DNA of 64,000 nt from an uncultured bacterium (lineage in GTDB: Bacteria > Pseudomonadota > Alphaproteobacteria > Sphingomonadales > Sphingomonadaceae), in the NCBI GenBank assembly GCA_942636505.2, contig CALOGB020000144.1:27765-91764 (forward strand), given 5' to 3'. This document shows positions 8,228 through 16,843 of the stretch, in pieces. The notes beneath the pieces are model-generated. The model saw only the letters and a program-made list of their open reading frames with translations. It was not told the origin of the DNA and ran no database searches. Position 1 is the first letter of the stretch, and each line of letters starts with the position of its first letter. The position numbers and the translations under genes were made by a program.

Positions 8228-8974
8228 TTACATATTGATGGCGCGGACGAGGCGAACGCCCCAGTCCTCGTCAGGGTTCGTGGTTCCGTCACCCAACCGC
8301 TCCTGCATCACCGCGACAGCCAGGTCCCGACGCTTGGGAAGCCTGTCCTTCTCCGCAGCGTCGAGAGCCGCAGGAATCTCGGCAAGGGTCAGGTCAGTGC
8401 AGTAGACTGGCGCGCCGGCCTGTTGACGCCACGAGGCCGCCAGCGAGCCGGCATCGAAGGCATCCAGGCCGGTATCGCTGACCAGTTCCATCGTGATTTG
8501 CCGATCGCGCTCACGATCCGCTGCAACGGGAATGGCGATCCGGTCCGGTGAACCTGCCGGCTTGCCCTTCTTTGCGAGCGATGCGGAGCCGATCGCATTC
8601 CATGCCTTTGCGATCGGGCGGCCAAGTTGCTGAGCCACCCACAGGCTTTCGACCTGTCCGTCCTCGATCGCCTGGATCTTGGAGTCCCGGAACGGGTAAT
8701 AGTTGGAGGTGTCGATCACCACCGTCTCGTCAGGCAGGCGAGCCACCAACGGTGCAATTGCGGCAATACGGTTGAGAGGTATCGAGAGGATGACGACCTC
8801 GACGTCGGTCAGCGCATCCTCCGTCGTCACGGCGCGGGCGCCGGCTGACAGGAGCTCGGGATCGATCGTCTCGGGCCCGCGCGAGTTGGCCACCTTTACC
8901 TCATGGCCCGCCTCGCTCAACCTGGTGACGAGTGTCTTGCCGATGTGCCCTGTCCCAAGAATGCCGATCTTCAT
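8228..8974 (-). CDS. NADPH-dependent F420/NADP oxidoreductase-like protein
   Basis: 248-aa protein starting with a textbook dinucleotide fold, MKIGILGTGHIGKTL, followed by VKVANSRGPE, and a hydrophobic strand VEVVILSIPLNRI typical of the F420H2:NADP oxidoreductase / pyrroline-reductase-like superfamily. The ATG at 8972-8974 is used; the frame's 31-codon upstream extension overlaps the intergenic operator region. It is divergent from the broken HxlR gene, and is a likely target of that regulator. Substrate unknown. Confidence 0.82.
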   Translation of the reverse strand: MKIGILGTGHIGKTLVTRLSEAGHEVKVANSRGPETIDPELLSAGARAVTTEDALTDVEVVILSIPLNRIAAIAPLVARLPDETVVIDTSNYYPFRDSKIQAIEDGQVESLWVAQQLGRPIAKAWNAIGSASLAKKGKPAGSPDRIAIPVAADRERDRQITMELVSDTGLDAFDAGSLAASWRQQAGAPVYCTDLTLAEIPAALDAAEKDRLPKRRDLAVAVMQERLGDGTTNPDEDWGVRLVRAINM

Positions 8975-9040
8975 GTGTCGTTCCTCTGCGATCATTGCTT
9001 CGCACCGGGAATTATGGTCAGGTACCAGAAGTGACAAGAA

Positions 9041-9078
9041 CCTACCGAAAGGTGAGTTACCCACCAAAAGGTAAGTAG
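9041..9078. promoter_or_regulatory. Tandem 19-bp operator-like repeats between oxidoreductase and HxlR genes
   Basis: Two adjacent direct repeats with period 19: 9041-9059 and 9060-9078, consensus CCYACCRAAAGGTRAGT. Each contains a small dyad ACC-N-AAA-GGT. They lie between the divergent starts at 8974 and 9082, a few bases before the HxlR start, exactly where an HxlR-family autoregulator would be expected to bind. Regulator binding is inferred, not shown. Confidence 0.55.
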
Positions 9079-9081
9079 CCT

Positions 9082-9462
9082 ATGCAGCGTGACTGGCAAT
9101 GCGAGGACCCACAGCAGCAGCTTGTCTGGGCTGCGGCGACCAGCTAGGCCCTCCGCGTCCTGGAGGGAAAGTGGAAAATGGTGATCATCTTCCAACTGTT
9201 TGCTGCACGAGCGCCTTTGCGCTTCTCCGAGCTGGAACGACGTGTCGAAGGCGTGAATCAGAAGATGCTGATTCAACAGCTGAAAGAACTGGAGAAGGAC
9301 GGGATCGTCACCCGGACGATCTATCCTCAAGTTCCGCCCAGGGTCGAATACGCGCTTAGTGAGATCGGCCTGGCGCTCGGGCCGTCAATTGAAGCTCTTA
9401 TCGATTGGACATTCATGCGGCGTGAGACCGAGACGACGGCTAGATCGGGCAAGCAAGAGTAA
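9082..9462 (+). pseudogene. HxlR-family transcriptional regulator interrupted by in-frame TAG
   Basis: The frame from ATG 9082 encodes MQRDWQCEDPQQQLVWAAATS, hits TAG at 9145-9147, and continues in the same frame as ALRVLEGKWKMVIIFQLF...LRFSELERRVEGVNQKML...VPPRVEYALSEIG, the classic HxlR winged-helix. The stop falls inside the DNA-binding domain, between the N-terminal arm and helix 1. Restart at ATG 9178 would lose ALRVLEGKWK, so a functional product is doubtful unless the codon is read through. HxlR proteins repress or activate adjacent redox genes in response to electrophiles; the oxidoreductases at 7179-8974 are the presumed targets. Confidence 0.85.
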
Positions 9463-9524
9463 CTATCGCTGAGACGGCAGCCAATTCAATTATAGCACCG
9501 AAAGCGGAATGGCCGCTTTCCTCC

Positions 9525-11053
9525 GATTGTGTTGAAAAAGCCGGTATCGGCCGCGGGCAGGCGCGTGGTTTGAAACAGAGCTAGGCACGCGCGGCGCCTC
9601 AGGCGGGTGCCATCTGCGACGGCATCGGGATCAACTTGGCCATCTTGCGGAGGTTCTGGGCGGTAGCGGCGAGGAGGAACTCGTCTTTTGCGCCGTTGGG
9701 ACCTCGCAGGCGCAATCGATCCAGCTTCAGGATGCGTTTGAGGTGCGCAAACAGCATCTCGACCTTCTTCCGCTGGCGACGGGACGTCACATACGCGTCC
9801 GTGGTGGCAATATCGCGGGCCAGGTCGCGAGCGCCTTCGTGGATGGAGCGCGTGACCTTGCGGGCCGGCATGTTGGGCGTGCAGCGTTGCCGCAGGTCGC
9901 AGCCGGCGCAGTCCTGCTGCCGGGCGCGATAGCGGATGAAGCCGTCCTGGCCGACATCGCCGCGGGCCTGCGTGAAGTTGCGGTTGCGGGGGCGCAGGCG
10001 GTTGCCGGCGGGACAGACATAGCTGTCATCGTCCAGATCATAGCGGAAGTTTGCCCGCGCGAAGGTGCCGTCGCGGCGGACCGACTTGTCGAACACGGGG
10101 ATGTGCGGGTGGATGTCGCGCTCGTGGACGAGCCATGCGAGCATCTCGGCTGAGCCATAACCGGTGTCCGCCGCCAGCCGTTCGGGCCAGACGCCGAAGC
10201 GGTCCTGCACGCGCTCGATCATCCGCTTGCAGGCGGTTACCTCGGCCTGCCGGATCGCGGTGCTCGCTTCCACGTCCATGATGACGGCATGGTCGAGATC
10301 GATGAGGTAGTTGGTCGAGTAGGCGTAATAGGCCTGCCCGCCATGCGCGCAGGTCCAGCGCGACGCCGGATCCGCCGGCGCCAGAAACTTCGGCACCACC
10401 GGCGTGGCCGCCCCGAATGCGGCATCGTCGAGGACGGCAAGATACTCGCGAACGGCACGCGTGTCGGCGTCTGGTGGCAGGCCCTCGCTACCCGGGCCGC
10501 CAGTCTGACGATTGGCATCGGCCCGGATGAGGCTGGCATCGACCGCGAAGCCTTCGCCACCGACCAGCCCCTCGGCCATGCATCGCTCGACCGTCGTTTC
10601 GAACAGCCGGCGCAGCAGGTCGCTGTCGCGGAAACGGCCATGGCGGTTCTTCGAGAAGGTAGAATGGTCGGGCACGTCGCCCTCCAGCCCGAGCCGGCAG
10701 AACCAGCGATAGGCCAGGTTCAGATGCACCTCGTCGCACAACCGGCGCTCGGAACGGATCCCCATGCAGTAGCCGATGATGAGCATGCGGATCATCAGCT
10801 CGGGGTCGATCGATGGCCGTCCCATCTCGCTGTAGAACGGCTTCAGATGTTCGCGGATGCCCGACAGGTCCACGAACCGGTCGATCGACCGCAGCATGTG
10901 GTCCGTCGGCACATGCCGCTCCAGACTGAAGCTGTAGAACAGCGCTTCCTGCGCTACCGTCCGCTCGCCCATCATCGGCCCGTCTCCGCTCACCTCGCGA
11001 AGATTGAATCAGACCACCGACACTACTGCAAGGCCGACTTTTTCAACACAATC
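9525..11053 (-). mobile_element. IS1182-like insertion sequence, intact
   Basis: Terminal inverted repeats begin GATTGTGTTGAAAAAG at 9525 and, in reverse complement, at 11053; about 20 of 22 terminal bases match. The element is flanked by a 4-bp direct repeat CTCC (9521-9524 and 11054-11057). One transposase gene fills it. Intact ends, duplication and frame suggest recent insertion, here just downstream of the broken HxlR gene. Confidence 0.9.
9599..10993 (-). CDS. IS1182-family transposase
   Basis: 464-aa DDE transposase. N-terminal DUF772-type domain (SIDRFVDLSGIREHLKPFYSE; GRPSIDPELMIRMLIIGYC; VPDHSTFSKNRHGRF), catalytic core with Asp in FAVDASLIRAD, Asp in LAADTGYGSAEM and Glu in KKVEMLFAHLKRIL, and a Cys cluster (CPAGN ... 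CAGCDLRQRC) between the second Asp and the Glu. No stop or frameshift is visible over the whole length, so it is likely active. Confidence 0.93.
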   Translation of the reverse strand: MSGDGPMMGERTVAQEALFYSFSLERHVPTDHMLRSIDRFVDLSGIREHLKPFYSEMGRPSIDPELMIRMLIIGYCMGIRSERRLCDEVHLNLAYRWFCRLGLEGDVPDHSTFSKNRHGRFRDSDLLRRLFETTVERCMAEGLVGGEGFAVDASLIRADANRQTGGPGSEGLPPDADTRAVREYLAVLDDAAFGAATPVVPKFLAPADPASRWTCAHGGQAYYAYSTNYLIDLDHAVIMDVEASTAIRQAEVTACKRMIERVQDRFGVWPERLAADTGYGSAEMLAWLVHERDIHPHIPVFDKSVRRDGTFARANFRYDLDDDSYVCPAGNRLRPRNRNFTQARGDVGQDGFIRYRARQQDCAGCDLRQRCTPNMPARKVTRSIHEGARDLARDIATTDAYVTSRRQRKKVEMLFAHLKRILKLDRLRLRGPNGAKDEFLLAATAQNLRKMAKLIPMPSQMAPA

Positions 11054-11156
11054 CTCCCAACCCAGACATTCCCGAAATTCGATCGTTTATGAGATAAGCT
11101 CGGACGCCGGAACCCTCGTATATTCTTCTGCGCTATAGCCATGAAGGAGAGACGGC

Positions 11157-11522
11157 ATGGACGACCAGCGCGTGTGGGAATTCGAAGGTAGCCTATGGGA
11201 TGCCAGCGACGAGCATTACCAGAACCGGATCGACGAGGAGATCGTCATGGTTTTGCCCCGGCCGCCTTATGTCTTCCAGGGGCAGGAAGCGAAGGATGCG
11301 GTGAAGGCTACGCCCGATTGGGATACGGTCGAGCTATCGGATCGACGAGTGTCACGACCTCAAGAGGGCCTCATCGTCGTTGCCTACACCGCGCGATGCG
11401 CGAGCGGCGACGAGAAGTACGAGGCGCATTGCACCTCGACTTTGCGGATGCGGGGACACGACGATTGGCTGGTCGTCCAACATCAGCAGACACCACCCTT
11501 GACCGCCAGCGTCGAAGCCTGA
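11157..11522 (+). CDS. Small NTF2/DUF4440-like protein (121 aa)
   Basis: Start ATG 11157 with a good ribosome binding site AAGGAGAG upstream. The sequence (WEFEGSLWDASDEHYQNRIDEEIVMVLPRPPYVFQGQEA ... YTARCASGDEKYEAHCTSTLRMRG) has the alternating strand pattern of SnoaL/NTF2-like folds. Catalytic activity is not predictable. It ends just before a strong hairpin. The call is by pattern, not by a diagnostic motif. Confidence 0.65.
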   Translation: MDDQRVWEFEGSLWDASDEHYQNRIDEEIVMVLPRPPYVFQGQEAKDAVKATPDWDTVELSDRRVSRPQEGLIVVAYTARCASGDEKYEAHCTSTLRMRGHDDWLVVQHQQTPPLTASVEA

Positions 11523-11534
11523 CCGCTGGGTTGC

Positions 11535-11572
11535 CGTTGCGCCTGATACATACCTGTAACAGGCGCAACGGT
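11535..11572 (+). terminator. Rho-independent-like hairpin
   Basis: CCGTTGCGCCTG (11535-11546) pairs perfectly with CAGGCGCAACGG (11561-11572) across a 14-nt loop, 12 bp downstream of the stop at 11522. It sits between convergent genes and could serve both. No clear U tract. Confidence 0.65.
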
Positions 11573-11620
11573 ACTGAACCGGGAGTCAGCGCCCTCATTG
11601 CTGGTGTAATCCCAACAGCC

Positions 11621-12265
11621 TCAACTGCGACCGGTTATCGCGACCAATGGATCGCCCAGGCGACCGTCGGCGAGTAAGGAAGCCGTGGCATCGCGAAACC
11701 CTGCTGTTTCCAGATAGAGGCGGACAAGCGAGGCGTGCCCCTGTGTATCAAGAGAGCGCCAGACCGCCACGGCCTTGGTCGGGAAGCAGCGGTTCGAGAA
11801 GCTTATGATGACGCGGCCTTCCGGCTTCAGCACACGACGAACCTCGCGCAGTACCGCCAGGGGGTGTTGCAGATATTGAACGCCGACACAGATCAGTACG
11901 GCATCGTAGCGCGCGTCCTCTTCGGACAGGTCAGGCACATCGTTCAGGTTCTGGACGAACCAGCGATCGAGGCGCGGATTGGCCGCGAGTTCCTCTGGGT
12001 TCATGCCGTGGCCGACGACCTCGGCATAGGCGACGTCGTCCGGCAGGTGGCTGACCCAGCTCGACATGAGGTCGAGCACCCGCCCGCCAGCGGGGATCGC
12101 ATCGCGGTACAGGCTGGTCAGCGCGCCGACAGCTGCCTCGTCAATGTGCGTGACTAAACGCGGGGGTGCGTAGAAGCCAAGATCGTCGCCATCATCCTGA
12201 CGGTCGAAGGCATGCGCCGGCAATCCCAACTCGATCGCTTCGGTCACGCGGTGAACCCCTGCCAA
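11621..12265 (-). CDS. SAM-dependent methyltransferase (class I)
   Basis: About 214 aa. Rossmann methyltransferase features: motif I is divergent (GGRVLDLMSSWVSHLP), with later motifs YDAVLICVGVQYLQHP and LREVRRVLKPEGRVIISFSNRCFP, typical of methyltransferase type 11 proteins. The methyl acceptor is unknown. The frame starts with TTG at 12265; a GTG six codons on (12247) has a better-placed AGGGG and may be the real start. Confidence 0.8.
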   Translation of the reverse strand: MAGVHRVTEAIELGLPAHAFDRQDDGDDLGFYAPPRLVTHIDEAAVGALTSLYRDAIPAGGRVLDLMSSWVSHLPDDVAYAEVVGHGMNPEELAANPRLDRWFVQNLNDVPDLSEEDARYDAVLICVGVQYLQHPLAVLREVRRVLKPEGRVIISFSNRCFPTKAVAVWRSLDTQGHASLVRLYLETAGFRDATASLLADGRLGDPLVAITGRS

Positions 12266-12347
12266 GTAAACCAGCCGGTATTTGCGACCACATCGTCCGT
12301 TTGTAGCCGTATGCCCAAGCGCACCGCGAGATAGCGGTCGTCCTCAA

Positions 12348-13325
12348 TCACCGGCGACGGCCCAGCCATACACCGACCCCCGCAAGGCCGAGAACCGCCA
12401 TACCGCCCGCTGCGGCTGCCACCTTGCGCCCCCGGTGTGGATCGCGTCGGCCACCATCAGAACCGGCCGGGACGCCATGTTCGAACAACACCCCATCGCT
12501 GTCGTTGCCGTCGGCCGCGCGGGCTGACCAGGTGTCGAGGAAGCCGCTCATGATCGCCGCCAGCAGGTTCGGCGCCGCGAACTCGCCAAGTTTGAATGCG
12601 ATTGCCGGCGCGCCGACGGCGGTAAGGTTACGAGGGTGCGTGGCGAGCCGCACGACTGCCTTCGCCACCGTCTCCGGTGCGAGCGAACCGGGGGGAAGCG
12701 AAAGCCGGGCACCGGTATAGTTGCCGGCATGGTCCACGCCGGGCGTATCGACGAAGGTCGGGCAGACGTCGCATATGTGAATGTGCGGGCGCTTCGATAC
12801 CTCACCGCGCAAGGCCGAGCTGAACCCGCGCAACCCGAACTTACTCGCCGAGTAGGCCGCAGCGTACGGCGTGGCGACAAAACCGCCCGCCGAAATCATG
12901 TTTACCCAAGTGCCGTGATCCTGCGCGAGGAAGATCGGCAGTACGGCATGGACGTCGTTCATGTGGGCGACAAGGTTAACATCGACGACACGGGCGTGAT
13001 CCGCGATCGGGACGTCTTCGTACCGGCCAAGCACACCGACGCCTTCACAGCTGAACCACAGGTCAATGCCACCGAGCAGATCGCGCGCCTCAGCGGCGAA
13101 TGCGGCCACTGCGCCTGCGTCGGTGCAATCTACCGGTCGGACGATTGCGCTGCCGCCAGCTTCGACGCAGCGCAGCGCGACGTCGTCCAGCCCGTCCTTG
13201 CCGCGAGCCCCTAGGACAAGCCGCGCTCCCGCTTTAGCGAAAGCCACTGCTGTTGCCGCGCCGATACCACTCGAAGCGCCGGTAATCACTACGCGGCGCC
13301 CGGCCAGGTTACGATCAGCGCTCAT
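12348..13325 (-). CDS. Short-chain dehydrogenase/reductase with C-terminal membrane anchor
   Basis: 325 aa from ATG 13325. Cofactor motif VVITGASSGIGAATA (TGxxxGIG), the Asn-containing DVNLVAHM, and the catalytic YAAAYSASKFG (YxxxK) are all present. After the SDR fold a ~60-residue polar linker leads to a single C-terminal transmembrane segment (AAAAGGMAVLGLAGVGVWLG) ending in Arg residues, so the enzyme probably sits on the inner face of the membrane. Membrane-anchored SDRs of this type occur in sphingomonads; substrate unknown. The 15 codons upstream of the chosen ATG lack support. Confidence 0.85.
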   Translation of the reverse strand: MSADRNLAGRRVVITGASSGIGAATAVAFAKAGARLVLGARGKDGLDDVALRCVEAGGSAIVRPVDCTDAGAVAAFAAEARDLLGGIDLWFSCEGVGVLGRYEDVPIADHARVVDVNLVAHMNDVHAVLPIFLAQDHGTWVNMISAGGFVATPYAAAYSASKFGLRGFSSALRGEVSKRPHIHICDVCPTFVDTPGVDHAGNYTGARLSLPPGSLAPETVAKAVVRLATHPRNLTAVGAPAIAFKLGEFAAPNLLAAIMSGFLDTWSARAADGNDSDGVLFEHGVPAGSDGGRRDPHRGRKVAAAAGGMAVLGLAGVGVWLGRRR

Positions 13326-13602
13326 CGGACGATGCTCAAGGCGGCTGCGTTTACACCTACGGGAAGACAACGCGAGCGCATCAGACGAACTGTCTTATCA
13401 TCATGCATAGGCACTCAACGTCCCGGAGGCGCTGGGGTGTCCGCCTGACACCGCGAGATGTTCTATAAAGTGATCCCAGCCAATGTGACAAAAGTTTCAT
13501 CCGGACGTCTCCTTTTAAACTCCGCGACACGTCTACGGTGCCTGCTGCACCGCCTCCCTAGATACCGCTGTCGTGGGGTAGGCATGACGCGCGGAGCCGC
13601 TG

Positions 13603-16002
13603 ATGACCCATGTCCGTCACCCTGCCCGATGGCCTCATATCCTGGCCGTTATCATTGGCGTCGTTGGGCTTCTCAACCTTGTCGGCGGTGTGTGGCTCGC
13701 AACGTTAGGCGGCAGCCTGTTCTACATCGTTGCCGGCTTTGCGATGTTGGCGACGGCCGTGTTGCTTTGGCGCAGGCGTGTACTCGCTTTGCACGTGTTT
13801 ACCGCGCTGGTCCTCGGCACGGTGATCTGGGCATGGGTAGAGATCGGCGCCGATTGGTGGCCGCTTGTGCCACGCGGCGACCTGATCTTCGTCTTCGGTG
13901 CGTTGCTGGCTCTCCCTTGGACGGTTAAGCGCCTTACGCCCGGCGTGTCATGGACACGAGGCGCCGGTCCGCTGACTGCCGCACTAGGCATAGCCGTCGT
14001 GTTCGGCGCTGTCTCACTGACGCGCGATGTGCACAATCTTGACGGTAGCCTGCCGGGGCCGCGCAACGCGCTTGCCGCGAACCTGCACGGCGTGCCCGAT
14101 GACGATTGGCAGGCCTATGCGCGCAGCTGGTACGGTGACAAGTTCTCGCCGCTCACACAGATCACGCCGGCCAATGTCGGCAATCTGAAAGTCGCCTGGC
14201 AATTGCGTACTGGCGACATGAAGCGCGACACCGACCCCGGTGAGACGACGTACGAGATGACGCCGATCAAGGTTGGGGACACGGTGTACCTGTGCACGCC
14301 GCACAACTGGGTCATCGCGGTCGATGCCGAGACCGGCAAGGAACGCTGGCGCTTCGATCCGAAGATCGCGACATCGCAGAAGAACATGCAGCACCTCACA
14401 TGCCGCGGTGTCTCCTACTGGGATAGTACGAAGGCGGGCTTACCTAGCGCTACGAGCGTCGGCGACTGCCCACAGCGCATTATCCTGGCCACGAATGACA
14501 GCCGGCTGATCGCGCTCGATCCGCGAACGGGGGCGCTGTGTCGCAGCTTTGGTCAGAACGGTACCGTCAGCCTGCTGCCGGGTCAGCCGCACTACAACGA
14601 GGGCTGGTATCAGGTGACCTCAGCGCCACTGGTCGCAAAGGGGCTTATCATCACTGGCGGCGCAGTGTTCGATAACATCGCCACCAAGGTCCCGTCCGGC
14701 GTCATCCGGGGATATGATGCAGCGTCCGGGCGGCTCGTCTGGAACTTTGATCCGGGCAACCCTAGCGACACCGCGCCACTGGGTACGGGGAAACAGTACA
14801 CACCGTCATCTCCCAACAGCTGGAGCACGCCGGCAGCCGATGAGGCGCTTGGCCTGATCTATCTGCCGATGGGCATGGGGGCGGTCGATCAGTGGGGTGG
14901 CAACCGCCCTGCTACCACCGAGCGATTTGCAACCTCGGTCCTCGCGCTCGACATAATGACTGGCCGACCGCGCTGGATCTACCAGACCGTGCATCACGAT
15001 CTGTGGGACATGGACGTGCCGGCGCAGCCAGCGCTGGTTGACCTGACACTGCCTGGCCGCGGCAGAGTGCCGGCGCTGGTCCAGTCGACCAAGACTGGCA
15101 ATCTGTTCGTGCTTGATCGCCGGACTGGCAAACCGATCTTTCCAGCGCCCGAACGCGCGGTGCCAGCCGGTGCCGCGCCCGGCGACCACACATCGCCGAC
15201 CCAGCCCTTCTCTTCGATATCGCTGATGCCGGCGCCGGCGCGTGAGACGGACATGTGGGGCACGACAATGCTCGACCAGCTCTGGTGTCGGATCCGCTTC
15301 AAGTCGCTCGACTATCGCGGGCCGTTCACGCCACCCTCGTTGAAAGGCTCTCTCGTTTTTCCAGGAAACTTCGGTGTCATGGACTGGGGCGGTATCTCGA
15401 TCGACCCGGTGCGGCAGGTTATCTTCGCCCATCCAAACTACGTGGCGTTCGTTGACCGACTGGTGCCAAGTCGCGACGATAGTGGTGGCCCCAACGAACG
15501 CGGGCCGTCCGGCGGATCGGATCGGCGCGGATCGCAAGAGCAGGGTTATAATCCCAACACAGGCGCGCCGTTCGCGGTCGACATGAACCCGTTCCTGTCG
15601 TTTGCCGGCCTGCCCTGTCAGGCGCCGCCCTGGGGCTATGTCGCCGGCATTGACCTGACCACGGGCAAGAAGGTCTGGGAGCATAAGAACGGCACGATCC
15701 GCGACGAGACGATCCTGCCGCTGCCGTTCAAGATGGGTGTACCATCGCTCGGCGGGCCAATCACAACTGCGAGCGGTGTCGCGTTCATGGCTGCGGCGAT
15801 CGACAACTACGTTCGCGCTTACGACACCCGGACGGGTAAGGTCTTGTGGCGAGCCCGGCTACCCGCTGGTGGACAGGCAACGCCAATGTCGTATCGCTCT
15901 ACCGCGAGCGGTCGACAGTTTGTTGTCGTTGTGGCGGGTGGCCATGGTTCGCTCGGCACGAAGCTCGGCGATCACGTCATCGCGTATGCGTTGCCAAAGT
16001 AG
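13603..16002 (+). CDS. gcd: Membrane-bound PQQ-dependent glucose (quinoprotein) dehydrogenase
   Basis: 799 aa, the expected length for membrane glucose dehydrogenase. The N-terminus has four to five membrane spans (residues ~10-110), followed by a periplasmic eight-bladed PQQ propeller with repeats such as VIAVDAETGKERWRFDP, QTVHHDLWDMDVPAQPALVD, KTGNLFVLDRRTGKPIFPAPE and VRAYDTRTGKVLWRARLPAGGQATPM. It oxidises aldoses to lactones and passes electrons to ubiquinone. Start ATG 13603 has GGAG upstream. No pqq biosynthesis genes are in the window. Quinate or other polyol dehydrogenases are close relatives, but N-terminal anchor and length fit the glucose type. Confidence 0.92.
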   Translation: MTHVRHPARWPHILAVIIGVVGLLNLVGGVWLATLGGSLFYIVAGFAMLATAVLLWRRRVLALHVFTALVLGTVIWAWVEIGADWWPLVPRGDLIFVFGALLALPWTVKRLTPGVSWTRGAGPLTAALGIAVVFGAVSLTRDVHNLDGSLPGPRNALAANLHGVPDDDWQAYARSWYGDKFSPLTQITPANVGNLKVAWQLRTGDMKRDTDPGETTYEMTPIKVGDTVYLCTPHNWVIAVDAETGKERWRFDPKIATSQKNMQHLTCRGVSYWDSTKAGLPSATSVGDCPQRIILATNDSRLIALDPRTGALCRSFGQNGTVSLLPGQPHYNEGWYQVTSAPLVAKGLIITGGAVFDNIATKVPSGVIRGYDAASGRLVWNFDPGNPSDTAPLGTGKQYTPSSPNSWSTPAADEALGLIYLPMGMGAVDQWGGNRPATTERFATSVLALDIMTGRPRWIYQTVHHDLWDMDVPAQPALVDLTLPGRGRVPALVQSTKTGNLFVLDRRTGKPIFPAPERAVPAGAAPGDHTSPTQPFSSISLMPAPARETDMWGTTMLDQLWCRIRFKSLDYRGPFTPPSLKGSLVFPGNFGVMDWGGISIDPVRQVIFAHPNYVAFVDRLVPSRDDSGGPNERGPSGGSDRRGSQEQGYNPNTGAPFAVDMNPFLSFAGLPCQAPPWGYVAGIDLTTGKKVWEHKNGTIRDETILPLPFKMGVPSLGGPITTASGVAFMAAAIDNYVRAYDTRTGKVLWRARLPAGGQATPMSYRSTASGRQFVVVVAGGHGSLGTKLGDHVIAYALPK

Positions 16003-16020
16003 AAATCTCGAGAGCGCAGG

Positions 16021-16048
16021 CATTGGTGGCAGTTTGAAGCCACCAATG
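16021..16048 (+). terminator. Perfect hairpin after gcd
   Basis: CATTGGTGGC (16021-16030) pairs with GCCACCAATG (16039-16048), 8-nt loop, starting 18 bp past the gcd stop. No U-run follows, so it may be a terminator or an RNA-stabilising stem. Confidence 0.6.
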
Positions 16049-16103
16049 ACCTGCTTGTCGGCTGCTAAGGACTACCCCCTGCTCGACGGAAGGGCTGACC
16101 GCC

Positions 16104-16138
16104 TGATTGCAGCACGTTGACGCCACGTGCTGCAATCA
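16104..16138. terminator. Very strong 14-bp hairpin between gcd and the aldehyde oxidoreductase genes
   Basis: TGATTGCAGCACGT (16104-16117) is perfectly complementary to ACGTGCTGCAATCA (16125-16138) around a 7-nt loop. Being symmetric it could terminate on either strand, act as a regulator-binding palindrome, or shape the leader of the downstream operon. Confidence 0.55.
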
Positions 16139-16234
16139 TAGCAGGCGCAGGACGACCGATCTAAGCGCTTTAGCTAAGCGTCTGTTTCGGTTACGAATGT
16201 CTGGTACGGCAGATGCCCGTCCGGAGAGTTTCTG

Positions 16235-16843
16235 ATGCCTGATATGGAGCACTTGCTGGGCGTGGCTTTGACACGGCGCACCGCGCTCGGTGGTACCGCC
16301 GCGCTTACAGCGTCTAGCCTTATTGCTGAGAGCGATCAGGCGGTCGCGGCACCGCTCGCCATGCCGGTCGGCACCCGGTTGGCGATCCGGACGACGGTCA
16401 ACGGCAAGGCGGTACCGGTAGAGATCGATGTGCGGACATCGCTGCTCGATCTTCTGCGTGAGCATTTGCACCTGACTGGCGCCAAGAAAGGCTGCGACCA
16501 CGGCCAATGCGGCGCGTGTACCGTCCACGTCGACGGTCGGCGCGTAGCATCCTGCCTCACGCTAGCAGCCAAGGTCGACGGACGTGCCGTGACAACGATC
16601 GAAGGGCTTGCTGATGGCGAGACGCTGCATGCAATGCAGCAGGCCTTCATCGACCACGACGCACTGCAATGCGGCTATTGTACGCCGGGGCAGATCATGG
16701 CGGCAGTCGCGTGCGTGCGCGAAGGCAACGCCACATCGAAGGACCGCATTCGCGAATATATGAGCGGCAACATCTGCCGCTGCGGCGCCTATGTCGGCAT
16801 CGTGGCGGCGATCGAGCAGTTTGCGGGAAGGGAGAAAGCCTGA
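16235..16843 (+). CDS. paoA: Periplasmic aldehyde oxidoreductase, [2Fe-2S] subunit (PaoA-like)
   Basis: 202 aa. A Tat signal (TRRTALGGTAALTASSLIAES) at residues ~12-35 fits export of the folded, cofactor-loaded complex. Two iron-sulfur sites: the plant-type ferredoxin motif GCDHGQCGACTVHVDGRRVASC and the C-terminal CGYCTPGQ ... NICRCGAYVG. This is the small subunit of xanthine-oxidase-family molybdenum hydroxylases of the PaoABC type, which oxidise aromatic and other aldehydes. It overlaps paoB by 1 nt (TGATG), indicating translational coupling. Confidence 0.92.
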   Translation: MPDMEHLLGVALTRRTALGGTAALTASSLIAESDQAVAAPLAMPVGTRLAIRTTVNGKAVPVEIDVRTSLLDLLREHLHLTGAKKGCDHGQCGACTVHVDGRRVASCLTLAAKVDGRAVTTIEGLADGETLHAMQQAFIDHDALQCGYCTPGQIMAAVACVREGNATSKDRIREYMSGNICRCGAYVGIVAAIEQFAGREKA

